Source: Bacteroidales bacterium (GTDB lineage: Bacteria; Bacteroidota; Bacteroidia; Bacteroidales; UBA932). Taken from it: a stretch of DNA of 64,000 bases. Shown here piece by piece: positions 1 to 8,641 of this stretch (the stretch's first letter is position 1; each line of letters opens with the position of its first letter). Both the position numbers and the translations under genes were made by a program. Where the stretch lies: NCBI GenBank assembly GCA_017548985.1, contig JAFYYW010000019.1:1-64000 (forward strand). The letters are read 5' to 3'. Below the pieces are notes generated by a model. The model was not told the origin of the DNA. It did no database searches and was given only the letters and a program-made list of their open reading frames with translations.

Positions 1-852
1 CTCCTCAGGATTGTCGATCCTACCCCAGCTGAGGTCAGTGATGTGGATGAGACCGTCAACACCACCGAGGTCAACGAAGACACCGTAGTTGGTGATGTTC
101 TTGACAGTACCCTCAAGGATCTGTCCCTTCTCGAGCTTGCTGATGAGCTCAGCCCTGCGGGCCTCCTGCTCAGCCTCAAGAAGAGCCTTGTGGGAAACGA
201 CGACATTGCGGAACTCCTGGTTGATCTTGACGATCTTGAAGTCCATGGTCTGGTTGACATAGGCGTCGTAGTCACGGATAGGCTTGATGTCGATCTGGGA
301 ACCGGGGAGGAAAGCCTCGATGCCGAACACGTCGACGATCATACCACCCTTGGTGCGGGTCTTGATGAAGCCCTTGACGATCTCGTCGTTGGCGCAAGCC
401 TCGTTGACGCGGTCCCATGACTTGAGGGCGCGAGCCTTCTTGTGGGAAAGGATCAACTGGCCCTTGCGGTCCTCAGCGGACTCGACATAGACCTCGACCT
501 TGTCACCGACCTTCAGGTCAGGATTGTAACGGAACTCAGGAGCCTGGATGACACCCTCGCTCTTGTAACCTATATTGACAATAACCTCCCTCTTGGAGAT
601 AGCTGTGACAGTGCCTTCGACCACCTCGTTCTCCACGATCTTGGAGAGGGTCTGGTCGTAAGCTTCCTCAATCTCTTTCCTGTCGCTCTTGCCGTAGACA
701 TCGGAGCTGCCCTCAAAGGCATCCCAATCGAAGTCCTCGGGCGCCACTGAAGCGTTGAGGGACGGTTTCTTGGTTTCTTTAACTTCTGCCTTCGGAGCCT
801 CGGGCTGGACCTCAACGGGCTCGACGGCGGGATTCAATGTTTCTTCTGCCAT
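1..852 (-). CDS. rpsA: 30S ribosomal protein S1 (3' part outside window)
   Basis: Ribosomal protein S1 binds mRNA on the small subunit and helps initiation. The 284 N-terminal residues are visible and the rest lies beyond base 1. An acidic, proline-rich N-terminus (about residues 1-45) is followed by S1 repeats: the first near 77-145 (VEGTVTAISKREVIVNIGY), the second near 160-230, the third beginning near 248 (EGTVKNITNYGVFVDLGG, then GLIHITDLSW), which is cut by the edge. The ATG at 852 is the only sensible start. A promoter-like element lies 90 bases upstream. Bacteroidota S1 has several repeats, so roughly half of the protein is probably missing. Family identity is certain; the C-terminal repeat number is unknown. 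Confidence 0.96.
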   Translation of the reverse strand, partial: MAEETLNPAVEPVEVQPEAPKAEVKETKKPSLNASVAPEDFDWDAFEGSSDVYGKSDRKEIEEAYDQTLSKIVENEVVEGTVTAISKREVIVNIGYKSEGVIQAPEFRYNPDLKVGDKVEVYVESAEDRKGQLILSHKKARALKSWDRVNEACANDEIVKGFIKTRTKGGMIVDVFGIEAFLPGSQIDIKPIRDYDAYVNQTMDFKIVKINQEFRNVVVSHKALLEAEQEARRAELISKLEKGQILEGTVKNITNYGVFVDLGGVDGLIHITDLSWGRIDNPEE

Positions 853-940
853 AATGGTTAATAAAAGATAACTAGTTGTTTAACAATATTTTCGCGCTCC
901 ACGAGAATAGGCCATCAGGCCCAGCTCGTCGAAAAGCGTG

Positions 941-970
941 CAAAAATAGAGAAAAATATCTGATTTACAA
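941..970 (-). promoter_or_regulatory. Candidate rpsA promoter (Bacteroidota type)
   Basis: On the minus strand TATTTTTG (948-941) matches the Bacteroidota -7 consensus TAnnTTTG. TTG (970-968) sits 19 bases upstream, where the -33 element is expected. The implied leader is about 80 bases and contains a small GGCC-ATCA-GGCC hairpin (910-921). Seen in sequence; not tested. Confidence 0.55.
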
Positions 971-987
971 TGGCTCAGAAAGAAATT

Positions 988-1935
988 TCAGAGCATTTTC
1001 TTCCTTCTGAAAATGAACAGGACGACAGCGACCAGCAGCCCCATGAAGACCAGGATGGAAACCCAGGCCCACCACTTGTCCATAAAAGGCAGACGGACAT
1101 TCATGCCATAGAAACTCGCCACCAGGGTCGGAGGCATCAGAAGCACCGACACCAATGTGAAAATCTTCATTATGTTATTCTGGTCCAGGTTGATAAGACC
1201 AAGTACGGTTTCCTGGAGATACTCCAGCCTCTCAAAGCTGAAATTGGCGTGATTAATCAGGGACGTGATATCCTGGAGTATGACATTGAACCTGGCCTGG
1301 AGCTCGGGAGGATACTTGTCGCTCTTGATCATGTTCGTGACAAGGCGCTGCTTGTCTATGATATTCTCCCTGACTATCATCGTGTTCTCCTGGAGCTGGT
1401 TGATATCCAGGAGAAAATCCTCGTTGATGTCCTCCTGCTGGTTGATCCTCTTGCTGTACTGGGCGATCTCCTTGCTCATCAACTCGATCATGTCGGCGTC
1501 AAGGTCGACTCGCTGGTCCATTATGTTCACAAAGACGGTGTAGCCGTTGGGATACAGCTGAGGTTTGGCCACTATCCTTCTCTGAAGCTCCGTGAAAGAA
1601 CGGAGGGGAACATCCCTGAGGGTGGTCAGACAGTTGTCCACGAACGTGAAAGAAACGGCTTCCATCGTGTAGTCCTCGGGACCGGGCATCAGGAAGTTGG
1701 TGTTAGCGAAGATGGCGTTCTCGTTCTCGGAATACCTTGAGGAGCTCTCGATCTCCTCAGCTTGCGCGCGGCTCTGGATCTCCTCGCCGAGGAAGTCGTC
1801 CACAGTGTGTTTCTCCTCACCTGATGGGGAGAGGAGGTCAATCCACAGGACATCGTCCCTGCTGATCTTGGCGAGCTCTGTCTCGGACTGGGACACCACC
1901 AGCTTGCCATTCCGTCTGTAGAAGATCGCGATCAT
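988..1935 (-). CDS. corA: CorA-family magnesium/cobalt transporter
   Basis: This 315-residue protein is a CorA-type pentameric Mg2+ channel of the inner membrane. A long soluble, mostly helical N-terminal domain precedes two C-terminal membrane segments (about residues 255-275 and 288-308). The signature YGMN follows the first segment (YGMNVRLP), and the tail RRKKML is basic, as in the family. The length is normal. It is transcribed alone: rpsA follows with its own promoter, and mntP, a probable Mn2+ exporter, lies just upstream on the same strand but belongs to another unit. A -7 match (TATTTTTG, 1972-1965) lies 30 bases before the ATG at 1935. Mg2+ versus Co2+ or Zn2+ preference cannot be read from sequence. 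Confidence 0.93.
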   Translation of the reverse strand: MIAIFYRRNGKLVVSQSETELAKISRDDVLWIDLLSPSGEEKHTVDDFLGEEIQSRAQAEEIESSSRYSENENAIFANTNFLMPGPEDYTMEAVSFTFVDNCLTTLRDVPLRSFTELQRRIVAKPQLYPNGYTVFVNIMDQRVDLDADMIELMSKEIAQYSKRINQQEDINEDFLLDINQLQENTMIVRENIIDKQRLVTNMIKSDKYPPELQARFNVILQDITSLINHANFSFERLEYLQETVLGLINLDQNNIMKIFTLVSVLLMPPTLVASFYGMNVRLPFMDKWWAWVSILVFMGLLVAVVLFIFRRKKML

Positions 1936-1964
1936 ACACTTCCAGTTTTTGCGAGGGTAGTTTG

Positions 1965-1993
1965 CAAAAATAGGAATATTTTCTCAAAAACAA
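1965..1993 (-). promoter_or_regulatory. Candidate corA promoter
   Basis: TATTTTTG at 1972-1965 on the minus strand matches TAnnTTTG. A TTG (1993-1991) lies 18 bases upstream. The start codon is 30 bases downstream. The -33 match is only partial. Confidence 0.45.
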
Positions 1994-2007
1994 GGGCTAA
2001 AACGGAA

Positions 2008-2565
2008 CTAAATGAAATTGAACAGGATATTGAGGCCTATCAGGATAAGGACCGAGCCACCTGCCCAAAGCGCCGGACGACCGTATCGCCTGCCCACATA
2101 AGAGCCTCCTTTCATACCCGCCACCACAGTCAGGAAAGTGATGACGAGCAGCACTATACCTTTCAATAGCATGTCACCACCGGAATCTCCGTCCATAGAG
2201 AAGGATATACCCACCGAGAAAGCATCAATACTTGTGGCGACCGCCCCCAAAAGGATGTTACTGATCCCGTTCAAGTCCCTGGGAGACCGCTCATCCTTCC
2301 ATGCTGACAGAAGCATAGAGCCGCCGACATACAGTAAAAGCAGGAAACCGATCACCGGGGCGAGTTTCCCGACAAAGCCGACAAAAAGATCCCCGAACAA
2401 CCACCCGAGCATGAAAAGGCCCGCTTGTACCAAGGCGAAAACAGCAGCTACCGGCAAGACCTTTCTCCAGGAGCTGTCTTTAACGGTCATGCTGGAACAG
2501 GCTGAGACCGCGAAGCAATCAGCGCACAGGGACAAGGCCAGAAGTATAGCTGAGATAAACCACAT
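2008..2565 (-). CDS. mntP: MntP-type manganese efflux pump
   Basis: An integral membrane protein of about 185 residues with six predicted membrane segments, matching MntP, which exports Mn2+ from the cytoplasm. Two internally related halves each carry an acidic motif in a helix: DCFAVSAC near residue 17 and SIDAFSVG near residue 115, as in the family's duplicated fold. ATG at 2565 is preferred; the preceding in-frame codon is GTG. The ATG shares one base with the recR stop (TGATG), indicating translational coupling at the end of the kinase-murQ-recR chain. A regulatory RNA of the yybP-ykoY (manganese) type is not expected here because the gene is internal to an operon. Name by family; transport not shown. 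Confidence 0.85.
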   Translation of the reverse strand: MWFISAILLALSLCADCFAVSACSSMTVKDSSWRKVLPVAAVFALVQAGLFMLGWLFGDLFVGFVGKLAPVIGFLLLLYVGGSMLLSAWKDERSPRDLNGISNILLGAVATSIDAFSVGISFSMDGDSGGDMLLKGIVLLVITFLTVVAGMKGGSYVGRRYGRPALWAGGSVLILIGLNILFNFI

Positions 2566-3206
2566 CACGGCTTGAAAGGCTGGCGACCGGTGATTGAGCG
2601 GCCAAGAGTCAATTCGTCGGCATATTCAAGATCATCCCCGAAACCGAGTCCTCTCGCCAGGGATGAGACTTTGACCCCGAAACCTGATATTTGCCTAAAG
2701 ATATAAAAAGATGTCGTCTCCCCTTCCACATCACCACTCAACGCCAGTATGACTTCCACCTCTGAAGGAATTGACGCCGGGGAGGATACCATCTCCCTAA
2801 CCCTGTCGACAAGCGCCGAGATGGTCAGGTCAGACGGACCTACACCGGCTATAGGGGAAATGATTCCTCCAAGGACATGGTACACGCCATGGTACTGGCC
2901 CGTATTCTCTATGCTCATAACGTCCCTGACGTTCTCCACGACACAGATCGTCATCCGATCCCTGCTCCTGTCCGAACAAATCGAGCAAATGTCCTCGTCC
3001 GAGATCATCTGGCAAATCCGGCAATATTTTGCCTCATCACGCAGCCTCACAATCGATTCAGAGAAATGATGGACATTTTCCGAAGGCTGCCGCAGCAAGT
3101 GGAGCGCGAGCCGAAGCGCGCTGCGCTTCCCTACCCCGGGAAGCGATCCAATCGCCTGCACGGCGTCTTCCAGAAGCTTGGAAGGATATTTCTCATGGAC
3201 TGTCAT
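2565..3206 (-). CDS. recR: Recombination mediator RecR
   Basis: RecR works with RecO and RecF to load RecA on gapped DNA. The 213-residue length is typical (about 200). In order: an N-terminal helix-hairpin-helix region (LPGVGKRSALRLALHLL, near 19-37), a four-cysteine zinc site (CRICQMISDEDICSIC, near 57-72), a TOPRIM domain (CVVENVRDVMSIE, near 83-95), and a C-terminal part with VKVSSLARGLGFGDDLEY and the ending LTLGRSITGRQPF. The start ATG overlaps the murQ stop by four bases (ATGA), and its stop is shared with mntP. Sitting between murQ and mntP, it is probably co-transcribed with cell-wall salvage genes, an unusual neighbourhood for recR. Confidence 0.96.
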   Translation of the reverse strand: MTVHEKYPSKLLEDAVQAIGSLPGVGKRSALRLALHLLRQPSENVHHFSESIVRLRDEAKYCRICQMISDEDICSICSDRSRDRMTICVVENVRDVMSIENTGQYHGVYHVLGGIISPIAGVGPSDLTISALVDRVREMVSSPASIPSEVEVILALSGDVEGETTSFYIFRQISGFGVKVSSLARGLGFGDDLEYADELTLGRSITGRQPFKP

Positions 3207-4033
3207 ACCAGGTTGGATTGGGTTTGATAAAAGAAAACGGCGGCTCTCACGGAGCCGTGGGACAGCAGAAGACTTCTGGCATATCCGTAATCCACGATAC
3301 CGGTCTCCTCCATTATCATCCTCGCCCCACGATCAACCAACTTGTTGTTGGTAAGTTGCATATCCACCATCTTGCTGCCCCTGACATGGCCGAGACGAAT
3401 CATGGAGGCTGTGGAAATCATATTCAAGACAAGTTTCTGGGCTGTTCCGGCCTTCATCCTTGTGCTGCCGGTAACGAATTCAGGGCCGACCACGACCACA
3501 ATCGGGATCTCCGCGGCGGAAGCCAGAGGCGAGCCCTCATTACACGTGATGCAGGCTGTGAGAAGCCCGTTCCGCCTGGCGATCTCAACAGCGCCAACCA
3601 CATAAGGGGTAGTCCCGGAGGCGGCTATTCCGACCAGGATATCATCCTTTGTCGGGGAATATGGGGTCATATCCTCCCAACCTCCTGTACGGGAATCCTC
3701 AGCGCCCTCAACAGCGTCACGGATAGCCTTGTCCCCTCCCGCCATCAAACCGATGAACACATTATGTACTCCATATGTGGGCGGGATCTCAGAGGCGTCC
3801 ACCACGCCGAGCCTGCCGCTGGTTCCGGCCCCAAGATAGAACACCCTCCCTCCCCGGGAGACTCTCTCGACAATCCCGTCAACCAGATCCTTTATCCGGG
3901 GGATGGCTGTCGAGACAGCTTCCGGAACCGTCCTGTCCTCGGAATTGATCGCCGTGAGCAACTCGGCGGTTGACATATTCTCGAGATGATCGTATCTCGA
4001 AGACTGCTCGGTTGTTCTCTCATCCACACTCAT
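3203..4033 (-). CDS. murQ: N-acetylmuramic acid 6-phosphate etherase
   Basis: MurQ removes D-lactate from MurNAc-6-phosphate to give GlcNAc-6-phosphate in peptidoglycan recycling. The SIS-type sugar isomerase fold is clear: FYLGAGTSGRLGVVDASE near residues 65-82, the glycine-rich GIAASGTTPYVVGA near 135-148, and the family signature TGSTRMKAGTAQK near 188-200. At 276 residues it is slightly shorter than the roughly 300-residue enzymes of enterobacteria because the C-terminal helical tail is reduced; all core motifs are present. It overlaps its neighbours on both sides by four bases. The upstream BadF-type kinase would supply its phosphorylated substrate. Function is well supported by family; substrate flow in this cell is inferred. 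Confidence 0.93.
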   Translation of the reverse strand: MSVDERTTEQSSRYDHLENMSTAELLTAINSEDRTVPEAVSTAIPRIKDLVDGIVERVSRGGRVFYLGAGTSGRLGVVDASEIPPTYGVHNVFIGLMAGGDKAIRDAVEGAEDSRTGGWEDMTPYSPTKDDILVGIAASGTTPYVVGAVEIARRNGLLTACITCNEGSPLASAAEIPIVVVVGPEFVTGSTRMKAGTAQKLVLNMISTASMIRLGHVRGSKMVDMQLTNNKLVDRGARMIMEETGIVDYGYARSLLLSHGSVRAAVFFYQTQSNLV

Positions 4034-4905
4034 TTCCTTCCCAGATGATAATCTATCAGTCCCTCGGCCGGGGCCGAGATAATAGTCGAGAAAACGATTC
4101 CGTACGGCTCAGCGACCTTACGCAACACATCACGGTTGGCATAGCCGAAGCCACCGACCACTCCAACGGGGAGACGCCCGAGGTCATATTGCCTCAGGCA
4201 ACGCTCGATAAAGTCCCGGAAGTTACTGTCAACCATACTTTTGATATAATCACTCGAATCATATCGGGCCGCAATCCAAGGCGCGAAGGAGCCAAGGTAT
4301 CCCGCCGGAGCGCCTCCTTTATAAACATTCTTGACCACGGAGAGGTAGTCCACCTCGAAGTCGGCGGCGAACTCAGTGGCAAGCGGCTCTGGGACAAGAC
4401 CTTTGATGAAGTCGGAAATAAACAACTTCCCAAGCCTGGCCCCTCCACCCTCGTCACCAAGGATGAATCCGCCGGGGCGGATGTTTCTGACTATCTCTTC
4501 CCCGTCAAAGGAGCAACTGTTCGAGCCGGTGCCAAGGATCGCCGCGATTCCGGGAGCATGGCCGCAAACCGACCTGGCGGCAGCCAGAAGGTCGGAAGCG
4601 TATTCAATCCCTGCGTCAGGGAAAACGCACTTGAAAACCTTGTCCAGTCCGGAGGCCAAATCAGGGACAGCCTCTCCGGCTTTAGTGACCAGCCCTGCGG
4701 CATAAAAATGAACTTCTGATATCTTATCGGCCAAGCCTCCTTTTTGCAAGGCCTCAACAGCCTCGTTCACAATCCCTTCCACTACCGGGCCAGACATCGA
4801 CGCCAGGTTGATGCCCGCCGTCTTTACTTCGACTTGACCCTTTCCTTCGGGCTCCACTGCCACCCACTGGGTCTTCGTCGCTCCGCTTTCAATAATCAGT
4901 ATCAT
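4030..4905 (-). CDS. BadF/BadG-family sugar kinase (probable MurNAc/GlcNAc kinase)
   Basis: A 291-residue ASKHA-fold kinase of the BadF/BadG/BcrA/BcrD family, which includes N-acetylglucosamine kinases and the MurK-type MurNAc kinases. The phosphate-1 loop is IIESGATKTQW at residues 3-13; the adenosine region ILGTGSNSC is near 125-133, followed by LGDEGGGARLGK near 150-161. It lies between a sodium symporter gene upstream and murQ downstream, with four-base overlaps to both. Established: MurK kinases feed MurQ in other bacteria. Inference: this protein phosphorylates imported MurNAc (or GlcNAc) at the 6-position. The exact sugar cannot be read from the sequence, so I withhold a gene symbol. 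Confidence 0.82.
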   Translation of the reverse strand: MILIIESGATKTQWVAVEPEGKGQVEVKTAGINLASMSGPVVEGIVNEAVEALQKGGLADKISEVHFYAAGLVTKAGEAVPDLASGLDKVFKCVFPDAGIEYASDLLAAARSVCGHAPGIAAILGTGSNSCSFDGEEIVRNIRPGGFILGDEGGGARLGKLFISDFIKGLVPEPLATEFAADFEVDYLSVVKNVYKGGAPAGYLGSFAPWIAARYDSSDYIKSMVDSNFRDFIERCLRQYDLGRLPVGVVGGFGYANRDVLRKVAEPYGIVFSTIISAPAEGLIDYHLGRK

Positions 4906-6353
4906 TCAACGCTTTTTTCTTTCTCGATCAGGCAGCATAGGCCGATCACAACAAATATAGCGTTTATCAGCAAAATCTCATAACTAAACTTGTACCCTCC
5001 GAACCATCTCTCAGAATTGAGTTGAAGGATGAGACAAAGGGCCGGGGCGAGAATCGCCACCAACGGCACGAACTTGTCCTTGACTTTCCTTTTGCACGCC
5101 AATCCGAAGGCGAACATGCCAAGGATAGGGCCGTAAGTGTAGCTCGCCAAGGTATACACGGCGTTGATGGCGCTGGTGTTGGAGAGTTTATTGAACACTA
5201 CGATCACGACAGCCATCAGCGCGGCCATGGCCAAATGGACCCTCTTGCGTGTCCGTGTGAGGCCGGTCTCTCCCTTTTTGGCCGCACCAAGAATATCCAC
5301 CGTGAATGATGTGGTCAGGGAGGTTAGCGCGGAGCCCCCGGCTCCATAGGCGCTCGCGACAAGACCTACGATAAAGAGTATCCCAACGATACCGGGCAGC
5401 AAATCCGATGTGGCGACCGCGGCGAATATCTTGTCACCAGTCTCAGCGATGCCATTAGCGGCAGCGAACTGGTAGAGAAGCACTCCAAGGCAAAGGAACA
5501 GGAAAACCACAATGACTTGCATCACACCGCTGGTTATCATATTCTTGCGGCTTTCTCTGGGATCCTTGCAGCTGAGCGGCCTCTGCATCATGTCCTGATC
5601 CAAACCTGTCATCGCCACAGCGGTAAAGAGTCCGGCAAGGAATTGTTTCCAGAAATACTGGGATTCCTTCACATCGCTGAAAAAGAATATCCTCGACATT
5701 CCACTGCCTTTGACCGAGTTGACCAATCCGCTGAAATCCAGATTCATATTCTTGGAAATAAACACGATGCCAAGCACAACCGCCAGTATCATGCACAGGG
5801 TTCTCAGGGCATCGGTCCAGATCACGGTCTTGACTCCGCCGGTGAAAGTATAGGCGAAAACAATCAAGACAGACAGGAACACATTGAGTATGAATGGCAA
5901 TCCAAGAGGGTCGAACACCAGAAGCTGGAGCGTCAGGCACACCAGGAAGAAGCGTACCGAGGCACCCAATATCTTTGAGATGAAGAAGAACCACGCCCCC
6001 GTCTTATAAGACGCGGCCCCGAAACGGCTTTCTAGATATTGGTAAATCGAGACCACGTTAAGCTTATAAAACAAAGGGATCAGAGCGAATGATATCACCA
6101 GATAGCCAGCCACAAACCCTAGGCACATCTGGAGATAACCGAATCCACTGTTCATAACCATACCCGGAACAGAGACGAAGGTTACCCCTGACATCGGCGC
6201 CCCTATCATCGCCAAGGCGGCTATGTACCATCTCGACTTCCTGGATCCGCTGAAGAAGGCGGAATTGTCACTGTTCCTACCCGCCAGCCATGCCACACAA
6301 AACATGAAAAGCAGGTACACAACCACTGTAACTATAATAACGAACGTACTCAT
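4902..6353 (-). CDS. Sodium:solute symporter (SSS family), candidate amino-sugar importer
   Basis: A 483-residue, strongly hydrophobic protein with about 13 predicted membrane helices, of the sodium:solute symporter family. Typical features include the first-helix region followed by a polar GRNSDNSAFFSGSRK stretch, SIYQYLESRFG near residue 104, and AYTFTGGVKTVIWTDALR near 166-183, the usual SSS signature region. It begins the tightly overlapped chain symporter-kinase-murQ-recR-mntP, which suggests that it imports the kinase's substrate. A symporter-kinase-etherase set (MurT, MurK, MurQ) has been described for MurNAc uptake in Tannerella forsythia; I recall that comparison from the literature and cannot verify similarity here. 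The gap to the preceding glycosidase gene is only 15 bases. Confidence 0.85.
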   Translation of the reverse strand: MSTFVIIVTVVVYLLFMFCVAWLAGRNSDNSAFFSGSRKSRWYIAALAMIGAPMSGVTFVSVPGMVMNSGFGYLQMCLGFVAGYLVISFALIPLFYKLNVVSIYQYLESRFGAASYKTGAWFFFISKILGASVRFFLVCLTLQLLVFDPLGLPFILNVFLSVLIVFAYTFTGGVKTVIWTDALRTLCMILAVVLGIVFISKNMNLDFSGLVNSVKGSGMSRIFFFSDVKESQYFWKQFLAGLFTAVAMTGLDQDMMQRPLSCKDPRESRKNMITSGVMQVIVVFLFLCLGVLLYQFAAANGIAETGDKIFAAVATSDLLPGIVGILFIVGLVASAYGAGGSALTSLTTSFTVDILGAAKKGETGLTRTRKRVHLAMAALMAVVIVVFNKLSNTSAINAVYTLASYTYGPILGMFAFGLACKRKVKDKFVPLVAILAPALCLILQLNSERWFGGYKFSYEILLINAIFVVIGLCCLIEKEKSVE

Positions 6354-6368
6354 CCTTATACTATTATC

Positions 6369-8603
6369 CTATTTCAACTCAAGCACGAGACTGGTCCGGG
6401 CCGGAACATGAACCTTTATCTCGTCACCATCGGAATAATCTCCCTTCGACTCCTTTCCACCCGCCGAGATCACACTCACATTGCCGGAGGGAGCGATCCC
6501 GTATTTGCCGGCGTCCACCTTGAAGGTAACTTCAGCGTCGTCGTCGGCGATATTCGACACAGCCACGCCCAGGCCACCCTCCTTGGAGAGCCAGGCGCAG
6601 GAGAATATGGTGTTCACTTCCTTCTCGTACCTGGTGACGTTGTCACCTTTTCTCCCCACATAGATATTCACCTTGGAGATCGGTATGGTTATCCTTGTCG
6701 CGGGAGACTTCGGAAGCGCTTTCATTTCGCCATAAAGCAGGTACTCAAGAGCATTGTAACGGGTCTTGATGATATCCACCAGGAACTCCATCTCTACCTT
6801 TCTCTTTTCGAAAAGGAAGGAATGGTAGTTGGCCAAGGTGGGTTGCATACCCCATACGAAGGCCCGGGCCTGCTCCATCCTGAATTGCATGTTAAACTCT
6901 TCCGGAAGCAAAGTCTCCGCATTTGATGGACGGAACTCTTTTGTCCACAAATCGTCATATGGAGGATAAACCAGAGATGAGTAGCTTCCATATGACATCG
7001 CGTAATCGTGGTAAACAGCCTGGAAAAGGGGGATCGGCTCCCTGTTGCTGACACCCGAATACCGCTCCACGGATGGTTGAAGAGCGAGGAAATCATCCAG
7101 GAGAGGAATCCAGTCCTCTCCGGTCCCCTCTCCAGCGAGCATTGCGTCAGTCCCTTCCTTGAAAGTCCCCCGGATCTGGTCAGTCAGTTTTCCGAAACCA
7201 TCAACCCAATAAGAGCCTCCTCCCAACGGATGCCCATGATCAGGGTTGAAACAAGGATAGTTTAGGCAAGCCTGGTCCATGTACACGCCGTCGACATGGT
7301 AATTGTTCACCACCATGTCGCAGAGGGAAGAATATTTGTCCCTCCAGAACTGGGTGGCCAAGCACATTGGAGTCAGACCGTTTCCTGAGAATATCTGGTA
7401 TACGTACCTGTAGGTGCCTCCATCTGGTCTTCTGGCAGCATAAGTCTCCGCCCCTTCCGTCTTCCAGCTCTCAGTGGAGTCGCCCCACTGGATGGAGTTC
7501 ATATACACGAGACTATGGATACCTTTCTCATGCGCGTGGTCGACCGCCTTGACGAAAGACTCCTTCCCTTCCCTTGGGGGAACGTATTCAGGGAAGCCCT
7601 CGTCGTATGGACACCCGTGCCACCAATGCCAGTAAGTGTTGACTGGATATTTTTGCCCCAAACGCTCCTGAAGATCCTCAGCCTCTTTAAGCACGTTCGA
7701 AGAATAGCCGCGGTTCCAGATCCAGAAAGCTGTTTTCTCAAGCCATTCTGGAGTTTTACCGTTTTGTAAACGGCTCTCCCGGCAGAACTTACCCTCGGTG
7801 GTCCATTCCCTGTAAATCCGGGCCGCGTCAAACCAGTCCCCGTCAAACAGTCCCACAACGACATCATACCCCGGGGCATAGTCATCCGTCTCACCCTTGT
7901 CCGGAATGTTGTTTGTCGCGTTGACCGAGACATGGCCAGGGGTGAAGGAGTACGTCAATCCCTTGGCTGAAGAAAGAGTGTCCTGGGAAGACAGGTACAT
8001 ACCTCCTTCCAACGACTCCCTGTCGTACAAGGCCATCATCTGGAGTGTGCTTCCGGGGAAACCGCATGAATATATCACAGGTTTCTCTTCAGTAGCGTTC
8101 AAACCCGGATCATGAATGAGTTCTCCCATCCATGAAGCTGTCATGAGATCCGCATTATCATAGGCCTTGATCCCGGATATTACCGGGCAAGTGACACCTG
8201 CGCACCCAGCCTCCTTCAAGCCCTTGTACGAGGCCCTCCAATGGGTCACGGGGCGGTCTTTCTCAAGAGAGACCGAGACAATAACCTCAACAGGGCACTC
8301 TCCTCCATAAGTCCAGGAGATATCCATCTCTCCACCGCCCCGCTTCCTGAAAGAGACCTTTCCATGATCAAGAGCCGACTCGGAAGAGACTTCCTCGAGC
8401 CTCCAGGGCAGACCGGTCACGGCGGAAGGGTCTATCAACTCACGGGACCTGCCCACATCCTGAAATGACACAAGCCTGCCTGTCTGCCTGTCAAACCCTA
8501 AAGAGATTCCCCCGCCTCGAATCTCAACGACATCGGAGCGGGTACATCCCATGGAACATGCGATGGCAAGGATAGAAAATAGTGTCACAAATCTTTTCAT
8601 CAT
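6369..8603 (-). CDS. Glycoside-hydrolase-like lipoprotein (DUF6259-type)
   Basis: About 744 residues from the ATG at 8603 (or the adjacent ATG at 8600). The start MMKRFVTLFSILAIACSMGC is a lipoprotein signal with a lipobox cysteine, so the protein is exported and probably anchored. A beta-rich N-terminal part (to about 270) resembles the domain that precedes alpha-galactosidase-like barrels. The middle has barrel-like motifs: WHWWHGCPYDEGFPEYVPP, then HVDGVYMDQACLNYP, then LAGEGTGEDWIP. The C-terminus is a beta-sandwich. I recall this as the DUF6259 family, found beside other glycosidases in Bacteroidota. Substrate unknown. Neighbours are a GH106-like enzyme and the symporter. Confidence 0.7.
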   Translation of the reverse strand: MMKRFVTLFSILAIACSMGCTRSDVVEIRGGGISLGFDRQTGRLVSFQDVGRSRELIDPSAVTGLPWRLEEVSSESALDHGKVSFRKRGGGEMDISWTYGGECPVEVIVSVSLEKDRPVTHWRASYKGLKEAGCAGVTCPVISGIKAYDNADLMTASWMGELIHDPGLNATEEKPVIYSCGFPGSTLQMMALYDRESLEGGMYLSSQDTLSSAKGLTYSFTPGHVSVNATNNIPDKGETDDYAPGYDVVVGLFDGDWFDAARIYREWTTEGKFCRESRLQNGKTPEWLEKTAFWIWNRGYSSNVLKEAEDLQERLGQKYPVNTYWHWWHGCPYDEGFPEYVPPREGKESFVKAVDHAHEKGIHSLVYMNSIQWGDSTESWKTEGAETYAARRPDGGTYRYVYQIFSGNGLTPMCLATQFWRDKYSSLCDMVVNNYHVDGVYMDQACLNYPCFNPDHGHPLGGGSYWVDGFGKLTDQIRGTFKEGTDAMLAGEGTGEDWIPLLDDFLALQPSVERYSGVSNREPIPLFQAVYHDYAMSYGSYSSLVYPPYDDLWTKEFRPSNAETLLPEEFNMQFRMEQARAFVWGMQPTLANYHSFLFEKRKVEMEFLVDIIKTRYNALEYLLYGEMKALPKSPATRITIPISKVNIYVGRKGDNVTRYEKEVNTIFSCAWLSKEGGLGVAVSNIADDDAEVTFKVDAGKYGIAPSGNVSVISAGGKESKGDYSDGDEIKVHVPARTSLVLELK

Positions 8604-8641
8604 TGTAAAGATAACAAAAAACAATCACCCTGTGGAGGTCA

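Noticed and set aside
970..1740. 256-codon plus-strand open frame
   Set aside because: It lies antisense to corA, which has full family motifs. The frame gives a charged, low-complexity product without recognisable domains and is explained by codon bias on the opposite strand.
3203..4033. Truncated murQ
   Set aside because: Although shorter than enterobacterial MurQ at the C-terminus, all SIS and signature motifs are present and the gene is tightly coupled to both neighbours, so it is probably a normal short form.
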